A DNA stretch of 64,000 nt from Phytohabitans flavus (lineage in GTDB: Bacteria; Actinomycetota; Actinomycetes; Mycobacteriales; Micromonosporaceae): positions 1,720,001 through 1,784,000 of the forward strand of contig NZ_AP022870.1 of assembly GCF_011764545.1 (NCBI RefSeq). The letters run 5' to 3'. This document shows positions 20,786 to 30,572 of this stretch, piece after piece (the first letter of the stretch is position 1; every line of letters starts with the position of its first letter). Under the pieces are notes generated by a model. That model was not told the origin of the DNA, made no database searches, and was given only the letters and a program-made list of their open reading frames with translations. Made by a program: the position numbers and the translations under genes.

Positions 20786-23700
20786 GATGTTGCTCCCCTC
20801 AGGTCTGCGCGGGCGGTGCGGCGGGCGCGGCGGCGCCGCTCCATACCGCGCTTGACGCCCCGGTCGAGTTGGCCTTCTTCGCTTCCGCCGTCCAGGTGGG
20901 CCGCGAGCGCGCGGACCGTGGGGCAGCGAAACAGGTCGATGACCGGTACCTCCCGGCCGAGTGCGCGGCCGAGCTGTGCGGCGGCGGCGACCGCCGCCAT
21001 CGAGTGGCCGCCGGCCTCGAAGAAGTTGTCGGTGGCGGCGAGCGTCGGGCGCACCAGCACGGTGCGCCAGATGCCGGCGATCAGCCGCTCGGTCGCGGTC
21101 GCCGGGTCCTCGGTGGCGCCGGGGCCACCCCGGTGCGGCGCGACCGCCGCCAGCGCCGCCCGGTCCACCTTGCCGTTGGTGGTCAGCGGCAGCTGCGGCA
21201 GCAGCGCGACGTCGGCGGGCGCGGCGTGGTCGCCGAGGTGGGCGCGGACGTGGGCGAGCAGCTCGCCGGTGCGGACCCCGGTGCGGGCCGGCACCACGAA
21301 CGCCCGCAGGGTGCGCTCGGCGCCGTCGCCAGCGGTGATGACCGCGGCCCGGGCGACGCCGGGGTGCGCCGTCAGCACCGACTCGACCTCGCCCAGCTCG
21401 ACCCGGAAGCCACGGATCTTGACCTGGTCGTCGGAGCGCCCGGCCAGCACCACCGTGCCGTCCGGCCGAAACCGGCCCAGGTCGCCGGTGCGGTACAGCC
21501 GGTCGTCGGCGCCGTCCGGGTCGGGCGGGGTGCCGAACCGGTCCGCCGGCTCGGCGGCCAGGTACCGGCTGCGGATCACGACGTCGCCGAGCTCGCCCAC
21601 GGCGGCCGGTGCGCCGTTGCGGTCGAGCACCAGCAGCCGCGCCCCGTCGATGCCCTGGCCGACCGGCACCGGGTGCTGGTCGCCGGCACCCGGCCCGGGC
21701 GGCACCTCGTACCAGGCCTGCCCCTGCGGGGTCTCGGTGGCGCCGTACATGTTGGCGACCCGGGTGGCCGGGGCGAGCCGGCGCAGCGCGGCCACGTCGC
21801 CATAGCGGAGCTGGTCGCCGCCGACCACGACAAGCCGCAGCCGGGGCAGGGCCGCGGCGGCCGGGGCGGCGTCGGCCAGGAGCCGGGCCAGCTGCGGGGT
21901 CAGGTGCGCCACCGTCACCCGCTGTTCGGCCAGCCAGGCCAGCAACCGCGCCGGGTCGCGCAGCAGCTCCTGCTCCGGTACGCACAGCCGCGCGCCGAGC
22001 ACCAGCGGCGTGAACACGTCGCGCAGCGCCGGGTCGTGGCCGAGCCCGGCCAGCAGGGCGAACCGGTCGTCGGCCCCGATGCCGGACGTCGCGGGGTACC
22101 AGTCGAGGAAGTGCGCCAGCGGCCGCTCCGGCGCGGCGACGAGCGTGGGCTCGCCGGTGGTGCCGGAGGTCAGCGAAAGGTAGCCGCGTCCGCCAGCCGG
22201 CACCGCGTACAGCTCGCCGTCCGCCCCGGCCGGCGCGTCGGCCACGTCGATCAGCAGGCGAGGGGCGGCGGCGCGCAGCTGCCGTTCCCGGGCGGCCGGC
22301 GGAAGCGCCGCGTCCAGCACCAGCCAGCGGGCACCGGTGGCCAGGACGCCGAGCAGCACCGCCGGCAGCCGCACGTCACGGGCGGCGAGCACGGCCACCG
22401 TCTGCCCGGCGGTGACCCCGGCGTCGCGGACCACCCCCGCGGTGCCGGCGGCGTGTGCCAGCAGCTCACGGTAGGTCAGCCGGCCGCCGGCACCTTCGGC
22501 GACGACCGTGTCCGGCCGGGCCTCGGCCCGCTCCCGGATCCGCTCGACAAGGCCGGGGCCGTGCCAGGGGGCCGGCAGCGGCTCCCAGCCCGGCAGGCCG
22601 CTGTCCGGCGGGCGCGACGTCGCCGCGCCGACCGGCCGGTCCGGGTCGGCGCAGAGCCGCTCCAGCAGGTGTACGTAGCCGGCCAGCAGCGCCTCGATCC
22701 GCGCCGCGTCGTACAGGTCTGGGTTGTAGGCGGCGCGCAGGGCGTACCCGGTCGCGTCCTCGTCGACGTAGAGGGTCAGGTCGAACAGCGAGCCGGGCAG
22801 CACCGGCGTGATCGGCCGCGCGTCGACTCCGGACAGCTCCAGCCGGTGGCCGGTGAATCCGTACATGTTGAACAGCACCTGCACGACCGGGTTGCGGGAC
22901 AGGTCGCGGGCGCCGCCGCCGGCCTGCACCAGCCGGTCCAGGGCCAGGTCGGGGTGGGCCAGCGCGGCGGAGATCTCGTCGCGGCAGCGCTGTACGTGGC
23001 TGGCGAAGCCATCGTCGTCACGGACTGTCAGCCGCAGCGGCATGACTTGCACGAAGCAGCCGATGGTCGGTTCGAAGGCGGCGTGCCGGCGGTCCGCGAG
23101 CGGCGTGCCGACGATCAGGTCGCGCTGCCCGGTCAGCCGGCGCAGCTGCTGGCCGAACGCGGCGAGCAGCACCGCGAACGGGGTCGCGCCGGCCTCGGCG
23201 GCCAGCGCCCGGATCCGCGCGACGGTCTCCGGGCGCAGCCGGGCCTGTGCGTCGGCGCCGCGGAAGGTCTGCACCGGCGGCCGCGACCGGTCCCGGGGCA
23301 GGTCGAGCACGAGCGGCGCGCCGGCCAGGTGCTCGGTCCACCAGGCCCGGTCGCGGTCGGCGGCACCCGTGCGCCCCTCCAGCCAGGCCACGTAGTCGGC
23401 GAAGCCGGCCGGTGGCTCCCACGCCGGTCCGTCCGCGCCGGTGGCCCGCCGGTACCCGCGGGCCAGGTCACGGTAGAGCACGCCCCACGACCAGCCGTCG
23501 AAGACGATGTGGTGCACGGTGACGGCGAGGATGTGCTCCTGCGGTGAGAGCCGGATCAGCCGCGCCCTCCACAGTGGACCGCCAGCCAGGTCGAACGGGG
23601 TACGCGCGGTCGCGTCCAGCAGCTGCTCGACTTCCGGCCCGCCGAGGCCGGTGCGGTCGGTGTACTCGAAGGGGAGGTCGCCGGGCGGGTCGACGACGAC

Positions 23701-25666
23701 CCGGGGCACCCCGCCCGTCTGCGGCACCCGCCAGCGCAGCGCCTCCTGCCGGTCGGCCAGCATCTCCAGCGCCGCCCGCAGCGCCGGCACGTCCAGGGGT
23801 CCGTGCAGCCGTTCGGCCAGGGCGATGTTGTGGGCGGCGGTGCCGGGGGTGAGCTGCTCGACGAACCACATCTGGCGCTGGGCCGCCGACAGCGCCGGCG
23901 CCGAGCCGGTCGGCACCGCGTCGTCGGTCAGCGGCGGCGCGGCGGCGACCCGTTCGGCGAGCCCGGCCACCGTCCCGCCCCGGTAGACGTCCTCGATCGA
24001 GACCTCCCGGCCGGTGCCCGGGCGCAGCGCCGCGACCAGCCGCATGGCCAGCAGCGAGTGGCCGCCGGCGCCGATGAACTCGGTGTCCGGTGCCGGCGGT
24101 GCGGACTCGAACACCCGCGCCCAGGTCGCGGTGACGGCCGCCAGCACACCCCGGCCGGCGGGGCTCCGGCGCGGGAGTGTCGGCCCGATCCGGCAGGGCG
24201 CGGTTGCGAAGCGCCGCGAGATCCACCTTGCCGGACAGGTTGAGGGGCAGTTGGGGGAGGCGTACCACCTCGGTCGGGGCCATGTAGCCGGGCATCCGGT
24301 GCAGGCAGTGCTCGCGCAGCTCGGCCACGTCCGGCGCGTGCGCCGGCGTCAGGTACGCCACCAGGTGCTTGACTCCGCCGCGCTCGGCGACGTCGACGAC
24401 CGCGTGGTGCACCCGGGGGTGGGCGCGCACCACGGTCTCCACCTCGCCGATCTCGACCCGCTGCCCCTGGATCTTCACCTGCCGGTCGAGCCGGCCGAGG
24501 TAGGCGATCGTGCCGTCGGGCTCCAGCCGCACCAGGTCGCCGGTGCGGTAGAGGCGGGCGCCGGGCACCGGGCCGAACGGGTCGGGTACGAAAGCGGTGG
24601 CGGTCTGCGCCGGCCGGCCGTGGTAGCCGCGGGCCAGCTGCGGGCCGCCGACACACAGCTCGCCGGCGACCCCGGGCGGGCACGGGCGCAGCCGCTCGTC
24701 CAGCACGTACGCGTCGCAGCCGGGCAGCGGGGTGCCGATCGGCAGCGGCCGGTCCCAGGCGCCGGTCAGTTCGCCGCCGACCACGATCACGGTGGTCTCG
24801 GTCGGCCCGTACCAGTTGTGGAAGCGCTTGGTCGGCGGCGCGGACCAGCGGTGTACCTGTTCCGGGCCGCACGGCTCGCCGGCCGAGAACAGGTCGGCCA
24901 GGTCGGGTAGCTGATCCGGGTCGAGCAGCGGTAGCACCGCCGGCGGCAGCATGGCCGAGGTGACCCGGTGCTCGCGAAGGAACCGCTGAAGCCGCACCGG
25001 GTCGACCCGGTCGGCGTCCGGCACCAGCGCCACCGAGGCGCCCCGGGCCAGCGGTAGGAGCAGGTCGAAGACCGAGGTGTCGAAGCCGAGCGAGGCGAAC
25101 CCGGCGCTGCGACCTCCGTTCAGTGGCCGGTGCAGCGCGGCGGCCTCGCCGAACGCGGTGACGTTGCGGTGGCTGACCACCACGCCCTTGGGCACGCCGG
25201 TCGAGCCGGAGGTGTAGAGCACGTAGGCGCTGTTGTCCGGCCGCACCTGGCCGGTCCACTGTGGAATCGGACCGGCCGGGGCGCCGAGCGGTATGTCGAG
25301 CAGGCGCAGGCCGGCGTCGGCGAGCAGGTCGCGGCCGGTGGCGTCGACCACGACGGCGCCGATCCGCGCATCGGCCAGGATCGTGTCGAGCCGCCGCCGC
25401 GGGTGGTTGGGGTCGAGCGGCACGTACGCGCCGCCGGCCAGCATGATGCCGAGCACGGCGACCGGCAGCCCGATGCCGCGGGTGGCGCAGATGCCGACCC
25501 GCACCTCCGGTCCCACGCCGGCGGCCCGCAGCCGCGCGGCGAGCAGTGCGGCGGCGCCGACCAGCTCCCGGTACGTCAGCCGGTGCTCCCACTGCACGAC
25601 CGCGTCGGCGTCCGGAGTGGACCGGGCCTGCGCGAGCACCAGCTCCGGCAGGGTCGCGGCGCTCAT
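20782..25666 (-). CDS. NRPS starter synthetase A-T-C-A-T (one apparent 1-base break)
   Basis: About 1627 residues after removal of one extra base in the C run at 24149-24152; the two frames then join as RRPG-VLAAVTATW just before carrier 1. The protein begins directly with an A domain (YTSGSTGVPKG), so it loads the chain. A1 residues read D-T-F-M-F-A-W-V-I, which I cannot assign. The C domain has HHIVFDG. The second A domain is atypical: its A3 motif is TSGTTGEPT, without the usual Lys, and the core reads GHDPALRDVF, with a code near D-P-R-H-V-G-M-Q-G. It ends with a carrier (FFEAGGHSM) and a basic helical tail (RRRRARRTAR) that may dock to the PKS. The start at 25666 overlaps the LanB-like stop (TGATG). 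Confidence 0.88.
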
Positions 25667-28023
25667 CACAGGTCCTCCACGCGGGTCGCGGGCAACTCGG
25701 GATCGCGGATCTGGAGCCGGAGCTCGGAGATGTACCGGTGGCCGTCCGCGTCCGGCACCCAGGCCTGGCTCGCGTCGGGCAGCATCTCCGTGATCACGAC
25801 CGACACCTGCTCGCCGCTCTCCAGGCGTGCCGAGCGCAGCGCGCTGGCCAGCGACGCGATGTACAGCGGGCTGGTCAGGTCGGCGAACATCGGCTTGGTC
25901 TCGGTGCCGATCTTGACGAACACCTGGTCCGGCAGGCCGAGCTTGCGGGCCCAGGCACGGGCCGCGAGGTACCGCTCGGCGTCGCCGACGGCCCACGCCA
26001 GCCGGCAGTCGGCGATCGTGGTCCGCCAGGTCTCCCGGGCGACGACCATGTCGTCCAGCACCAGCCGCGGGGTGTGCGCGTCGGCGCCGGCCAGCTTGAA
26101 CACATCGACGGCCACCTCGGCCAGCAGCCGGTCGAAGACCTCCAGCAGCGGCCAGGCGCGGCCGTCCGGCGCGGTCACCTCCAGCCGGCCATCCTGCTCC
26201 GACACGAGCAGGGCGCTGATCGGCACCAGCCGGTCCGGGTCGGCGCCCGGCGCCGCGGCGAAGCCGAGCTGCGGATCGCGCAGGTCCTCCAGGGCGAACG
26301 CCAGCCGGGTGGTGTACCTCGGCCAGACCAGCGGCAGCAGCGGCAGCATCCGGTCGGGGCCAAGGTCCTCGCGGAGCGCGGCGGTCAGCGCGGCGGGGTC
26401 GGGGTGCGCGCCGACGAACACGCCACAGGCGTTGGTGGCCCAGGCGACGTGCATCTCGCCGAGCACCGCGGTGAACTCGCCGCGGCCGACGGCCTCGGCG
26501 CTCTCGGCGCAGATCTGCAGGTCGGGACTGTGGATCCGGCCGGCCGACCAGCCCGGACGGTCGGCGGGAAACAGCTCCTCGACGGTCGGGCCGAGCCCGG
26601 AGGTCGAGACCCGCACCACCCGGTCACCGCCGCCGCCCGGCGACGCCGCGTCGAGTCCGAACAGGACGGCCCACCGCTTGGTCAGGTCGGCGGCGACCGC
26701 CTCGGCCGGCCGGGTGGCGGTGCCGTAGAACAGCCCCTGGGCCAGGTACCAGAGCTGGCCCAGCGGCACCTGCGGCGAGCCCTGCTCGGCCGCGAGGTCC
26801 TGGTACAGCTCGGTCAGCGCGTCCAGATAGGACGCGGCGACGGCGGCGGTGACCCACCGGGCGGCCCGCAGCACCACGTCCAGCGGCGCGGCGATCGCGG
26901 TGAGCACCGGCCCGCCGATCTCGACGTCCAGGTCGCGGACGGTGTCCTCCCAGCACAGGCCGCGGCCGGCGTACGTCTGGCCGGCGCTGCGGCCCGGCTC
27001 CTGCCCGGTGACGGCGGTGAACTCGGCGTCGAGGGCGGCCAGTGCGGCCAGCAGCGCGTCCGGGTCACCGGCCGCCGCGGCGACGGCGTCGCGGGCCCGG
27101 CACAGCCGGTCCAGCCCGGCCAGCGCGGCGTCGCGCAGCGCCGGGTCGCCGATCGCGGCCAGCCGGTCGCGCAGCACGTCCTCGGCGTCGAGGCGCACCG
27201 GCACGTCCAGCGTCCAGCGCAGGACGCCGCGCCGGGCGAGCTGATCGAGCAGCGTGTACACCTCTTCCTCGGTGCGGGTGGCCGATCCCGGGTCGGCGGC
27301 CATCGCGGCGGCGATCCACTCGGCGGTGTGCCGGCCGTCGCAGCGGGCCAGCAGGTCGGCCTCGCCCGCGGACAGCTCCGCCGGCGGCCGGATCGGGTCG
27401 AGCAGCCGCCGGCCCGGCGCCAGTGCCAGGTGCGGCTGTAGCGCCGGCGGCAGGTACCGCCGCACCCGGCGGTCCCGCATGACGTGGTCGGCGTACGCGG
27501 CCAGTGCCCAGTGCTCCAGGTAGACCCGCCGCCGCCGGAGGAGACCGTGGCCGGGCCGGGTGTTCGACGCAGGGCCGTCGGCGTCGACTCCGGCCCAGCA
27601 CACGGGGCCGAAGAAGCCGATGGTCTCGGCTTTCGCGCAGTACCGCTGCCAGTAACGGGCGATGATGCGTTCGCGTTCGCGGTGTTTGCGGTCGCGCCGC
27701 GGGGTCGGGCCGGCCGCGGCCACCCCGTCGAGCGCGCGCAGCACCGAGCGGGCCTGCCAGGTGACCGCCTCGCGGAAGCGGGGGTCGGTGGCGATGGCGT
27801 GTACGGTCGCCGAGCCGCGGGCGAGCGCCCCGGCGAGGGCCCGGTCGAGCGCGCCGCGGTCGGCCCGCCCGTCCAGGTGGGCGTCGGCGACCAGGGCCAG
27901 GTCGGGGGCGGAGAGCTGGGTCAGGCCGCCGGCCGGGAAGCCGGCGGTGCGCAGCAGCCCCTGCCGCCACACCTGCCAGACAGTGCCGGGCAGCGCTGTC
28001 AGGTGGGCCGGGACGCCGGTCAC
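25666..28023 (-). CDS. LanB-like / PEARL-like protein (lantibiotic dehydratase N-terminal family)
   Basis: 785 residues. The segment KAETIGFFGPVCWAGVD (about 128-144) corresponds to the R-x-TPFG-type motif of LanB N-domains. The C-terminal part has the LanB pattern LGLPDQVFVKIGTETKPMF followed by DLTSPLYIASL. In LanB and the related peptide aminoacyl-tRNA ligases this domain uses aminoacyl-tRNA, either to glutamylate Ser/Thr or to add an amino acid to a peptide. The length fits the short form without the C-terminal elimination (SpaB_C) domain. It starts with GTG at 28023 in a GTGA overlap with the thioesterase and is coupled to the starter NRPS. No peptide precursor is visible in the operon, so its substrate may be a carrier-bound amino acid or chain; that is inference. 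Confidence 0.75.
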   Translation of the reverse strand: MTGVPAHLTALPGTVWQVWRQGLLRTAGFPAGGLTQLSAPDLALVADAHLDGRADRGALDRALAGALARGSATVHAIATDPRFREAVTWQARSVLRALDGVAAAGPTPRRDRKHRERERIIARYWQRYCAKAETIGFFGPVCWAGVDADGPASNTRPGHGLLRRRRVYLEHWALAAYADHVMRDRRVRRYLPPALQPHLALAPGRRLLDPIRPPAELSAGEADLLARCDGRHTAEWIAAAMAADPGSATRTEEEVYTLLDQLARRGVLRWTLDVPVRLDAEDVLRDRLAAIGDPALRDAALAGLDRLCRARDAVAAAAGDPDALLAALAALDAEFTAVTGQEPGRSAGQTYAGRGLCWEDTVRDLDVEIGGPVLTAIAAPLDVVLRAARWVTAAVAASYLDALTELYQDLAAEQGSPQVPLGQLWYLAQGLFYGTATRPAEAVAADLTKRWAVLFGLDAASPGGGGDRVVRVSTSGLGPTVEELFPADRPGWSAGRIHSPDLQICAESAEAVGRGEFTAVLGEMHVAWATNACGVFVGAHPDPAALTAALREDLGPDRMLPLLPLVWPRYTTRLAFALEDLRDPQLGFAAAPGADPDRLVPISALLVSEQDGRLEVTAPDGRAWPLLEVFDRLLAEVAVDVFKLAGADAHTPRLVLDDMVVARETWRTTIADCRLAWAVGDAERYLAARAWARKLGLPDQVFVKIGTETKPMFADLTSPLYIASLASALRSARLESGEQVSVVITEMLPDASQAWVPDADGHRYISELRLQIRDPELPATRVEDL

Positions 28024-28796
28024 CGGTACACCGGCGGACGTGCGGCCGCGCCGTCGGTGACGGCGCTCAGGTCGGCGGCGAGCAGCGCGGCCAGCTCGGT
28101 CAGGCAGGTGCGGGTGAAGAAGTGGTCGCCCGGCAGGGTGTACAGGGCGAAGCCGGCGGCCGCCTGGCGCGACCAGCCGGCCATCCGGTCCGGGGTAGCC
28201 TGCGGGTCGGTGGCGCCGGCGAGGGCCACGACCGGCACGGTCAGCGGCGGCTCCGGCCGGAAGCGGTACTCGTGCAGCCAGCGGAAGTCGGCGCGCAGCA
28301 CCGGCAGCAGCAGCTCCCGCAGCTCGGGCAGGTCGCGCAGCTCGGTGGGGGCGCCGATGCCGTCGATCAGGGCGGCGAGGAACGCCCCGTCGGGCAGCTC
28401 GACGGCCCGGGCGAGGGGGACCGGCTCGTCAGGTGGCACGGCGGCGGCGACGTAGAGCCGCTCGGGCGGCCGGGCGCCGAGCCGGCGAAGCTCGCGGACG
28501 ACGTCGAAGCCGAGCCGGGCGCCGAGGCTGTGCCCGTAGACGGCGTAGGGGCGGTCGACCCGTTCGGCGATGGCGGCCGCGATCGCCGGCGGGGAGAGGT
28601 CGATGGGTTCGGCGATGCGGTCCTCGCGCCCGGGCAGCCGTACCGGTGCGATCTCGATCTCGGTGGGGAAGGCTGCCCGCCAGTCGTGGAACATGCTCGC
28701 TCCGCCGCCGCTGTACGGCAGGCAGAACAGGACGCATCCGGCTTCCGGCCGGTTGCCGGCGCGGGCGAACCATCGTTGGGCCTGACCTGTTGTCAT
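28020..28796 (-). CDS. Type II thioesterase
   Basis: 258 residues, alpha/beta-hydrolase fold with nucleophile motif YGHSLGA and catalytic His in LPGDHFF. Stand-alone thioesterases of this size clear misprimed or stalled acyl groups from carrier domains. Two or more assembly-line genes follow in the same operon, which fits. The ATG overlaps the SARP stop (ATGA, 28793-28796) and the stop overlaps the LanB-like GTG. Confidence 0.93.
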   Translation of the reverse strand: MTTGQAQRWFARAGNRPEAGCVLFCLPYSGGGASMFHDWRAAFPTEIEIAPVRLPGREDRIAEPIDLSPPAIAAAIAERVDRPYAVYGHSLGARLGFDVVRELRRLGARPPERLYVAAAVPPDEPVPLARAVELPDGAFLAALIDGIGAPTELRDLPELRELLLPVLRADFRWLHEYRFRPEPPLTVPVVALAGATDPQATPDRMAGWSRQAAAGFALYTLPGDHFFTRTCLTELAALLAADLSAVTDGAAARPPVYR

Positions 28797-29688
28797 CGGC
28801 TACTCCCGTTGTGGCGACCGCTGTCACGGTGTTTTCTATCGACCGCCGCTAACCCCTCGATCTGTTCCAGAGGGGCACCGAGGTAAGGGACCAATGAGGT
28901 TTGGCTGATTTCTCGCTGCGGCGCCAGTTCGTGTCCCGACCGCAGCTGGCGAAACAGTTCCTCGGTCGCCGGCTCCGGCACCGCGTCGAACTCGCGGCGC
29001 AGGATCTCGCGGCAAAGCCGGTACTGGCTCATCGCCTGGGCGCGCTGGCCGAGCCGGGCGTGGCAGACCATGACCATGCGGTGCCCGTCCTCGCGGCACG
29101 GGTCGCGCGACAGCAGCCGCTGGCCGTGGTACAGCGCCCGCAGGTACTCGGCCCGCAGGAGGTGGTGCTCGGCCAGCCGGGCCAGGACGTTGAGGTAGAC
29201 CCCGCGCAGCCGCTCCCGTTCGATCAGCACCGACAGGTCGGTGTCGCCTGGGCACAGGTCCCCGCGGTACAGCTCGATCGCCTGCTCGTAAGCGGTGACC
29301 GCCGCGGCGGTGTCGCCGGCCCGCGAGGCCCGCTCCCCCGGGCGACGCCGCCGGTGAAGCGCAGCGTGTCGACGTCGATGCCGGTCGAGACGTCGAGCCG
29401 GTACCCCTCCTCGGTGCGCAGCAGCGGCGGCCCGGTCAGCGCGTCGCCGAGCAGCCGGCGCAGCCCGTGCACCAGCGTGTTCAGCGACTGGCCGGCCCGT
29501 TCCGGATCGGTGCCCGGCCAGAGCGCCTCGACCAGGCCGGCCCGGCTCGCCTGCTGGCGGTCGTCGAGCGCGAGCGTGACCAGCAACTGTTTGATCTTGC
29601 CGCCGCGCCGCAGCGGCACCGGCCGGCCGTTCTTGACCAGCTGGAAATCGCCGAAGAGGCAGACGAGGACCGGGGCGGCGGGTCTCAT
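28793..29688 (-). CDS. SARP-family transcriptional activator (small type; one apparent 1-base break)
   Basis: About 298 residues once a missing base in the C run at 29335-29339 is restored. The N-terminal winged helix (LRRGGKIKQLLVTLAL, RAGLVEALWPG, TLVHGLRRLLG) is followed by a BTAD domain (HHLLRAEYLRALYHGQRLL). Members of this family activate antibiotic operons by binding direct heptamer repeats. It lies third from the promoter, three bases after the GNAT gene, and is coupled to the thioesterase, so it probably drives its own operon. The frame break falls between DNA-binding and BTAD domains and would truncate the protein if real. Confidence 0.85.
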
Positions 29689-29691
29689 CGC

Positions 29692-30222
29692 TCAGGCCGC
29701 CGGTCGTACGTCACATCGGATCACCGAGTAGAGGACCTGGTTTCGCCAGGAGCCGCGGTGGAAGTAACAGCCGCGCAGCACCCCCTCGCGCTGGAACCCC
29801 ACCCGCTCCAGTGACCTCTGCTCGGCGAAGTTCTCCTCGTCGGTCAGCGCCTCCAGACGGTTGGCGGTGGTGTAGTCGAACAGGTAGTCGACCAGGAGCC
29901 GCTGCGCCGCCGTGCCAAGCCCGTGGCCCCGGTACTCCGGGAGCAGGGCGATGCCGATCTCGAAGCAGCCGCCGATAGGGCCGCTGCGGCGGGTAGAGCG
30001 GTAGCTCACCACGCCCGCGGCGCTGCCGTCGGCCGCGGCCACGGCGAGTGCCGTGAGGTCGGGGCCGACGTAACCGTCCTTCTCCCACCGCCGCCGCCGG
30101 ATGTGTGGGTCGATGAAACCGATCCACTCGAACTCACCGACCGCCTCCGGATCGGTGCACAGCCGGTCCAGGAATTGCAGATCCTCTTCCAGGAAAGCGC
30201 GCAGCGAAACCTTGCCGTCCAT
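29692..30222 (-). CDS. GNAT-family N-acetyltransferase (RimJ/RimL-like)
   Basis: 176 residues with the acetyl-CoA motif LPEYRGHGLGTAAQ and the C-terminal ENFAEQRSLERVGF element of the RimJ/RimL-like group. It is the first gene of the long operon, with an AGGGGAG site before the ATG at 30222. It could acetylate the product, a precursor or a cellular target as self-protection; nothing in the sequence decides between these. Confidence 0.85.
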   Translation of the reverse strand: MDGKVSLRAFLEEDLQFLDRLCTDPEAVGEFEWIGFIDPHIRRRRWEKDGYVGPDLTALAVAAADGSAAGVVSYRSTRRSGPIGGCFEIGIALLPEYRGHGLGTAAQRLLVDYLFDYTTANRLEALTDEENFAEQRSLERVGFQREGVLRGCYFHRGSWRNQVLYSVIRCDVRPAA

Positions 30223-30242
30223 CAGCTCCCCTTGTGCCGTCT

Positions 30243-30258
30243 GCGTAATCGCGTAATC
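30243..30258. repeat. Tandem octamer GCGTAATC x2
   Basis: Two perfect adjacent copies of GCGTAATC (30243-30250 and 30251-30258) lie in the leader of the NRPS operon, 20 bases upstream of the GNAT ATG. A related core (TGATTAC) occurs twice on the other strand at 30371 and 30404. A regulator-binding role is possible but unproven. Confidence 0.4.
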
Positions 30259-30323
30259 GCGCGGGCGGTGATCCCCGATGTGTGCACCGGTCGCCGCTGC
30301 GTGGTGGGGACGCTACTTTTCGG

Positions 30324-30359
30324 CGTCGTTCGATGTCTTCCGCAGGACATCGAACGACG
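30324..30359. promoter_or_regulatory. Perfect 14-bp inverted repeat upstream of the NRPS operon
   Basis: CGTCGTTCGATGTC and its exact complement GACATCGAACGACG are separated by 8 bases (30338-30345). The element lies between the NRPS operon and the divergent LuxR-type regulator. It could be a dimeric operator for one of the regulators or an RNA hairpin in the leader. No T-run follows, so a simple terminator is less likely. Confidence 0.6.
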
Positions 30360-30370
30360 TCTCCGTGACC

Positions 30371-30410
30371 TGATTACTTTGGTGGCGTCGCTCGTCGTCG
30401 TGGTGATTAC
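30371..30410. promoter_or_regulatory. Direct repeat TGATTAC, 33 bp apart (candidate activator site)
   Basis: TGATTAC occurs at 30371-30377 and 30404-30410; the 33-base interval is three helical turns. SARP activators bind direct heptamers on one helix face, usually at 11 or 22 bp spacing, so this is a candidate but imperfect match. The position, between divergent regulator and operon, is suitable. Confidence 0.3.
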
Positions 30411-30572
30411 CGCAGGCGGTCTGACCTGCGGTGGCCTGCGGGGTTCAACGCCGTCCAGTCGTTCGTCAATCGATGTCCAGTGCGCTCGGTTACGATCCGC
30501 TCACACAAGCGGGAGGAGGTGGCCGCCTTCGCCCGCGTCGCGGCCGACGGGACCCGGGAGCACGGTGGACGA

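Noticed and set aside
28793..29688. Two separate regulator genes in place of one SARP
   Set aside because: The N-terminal frame has only the DNA-binding domain and the other only BTAD; they join seamlessly with one base restored at 29335-29339.
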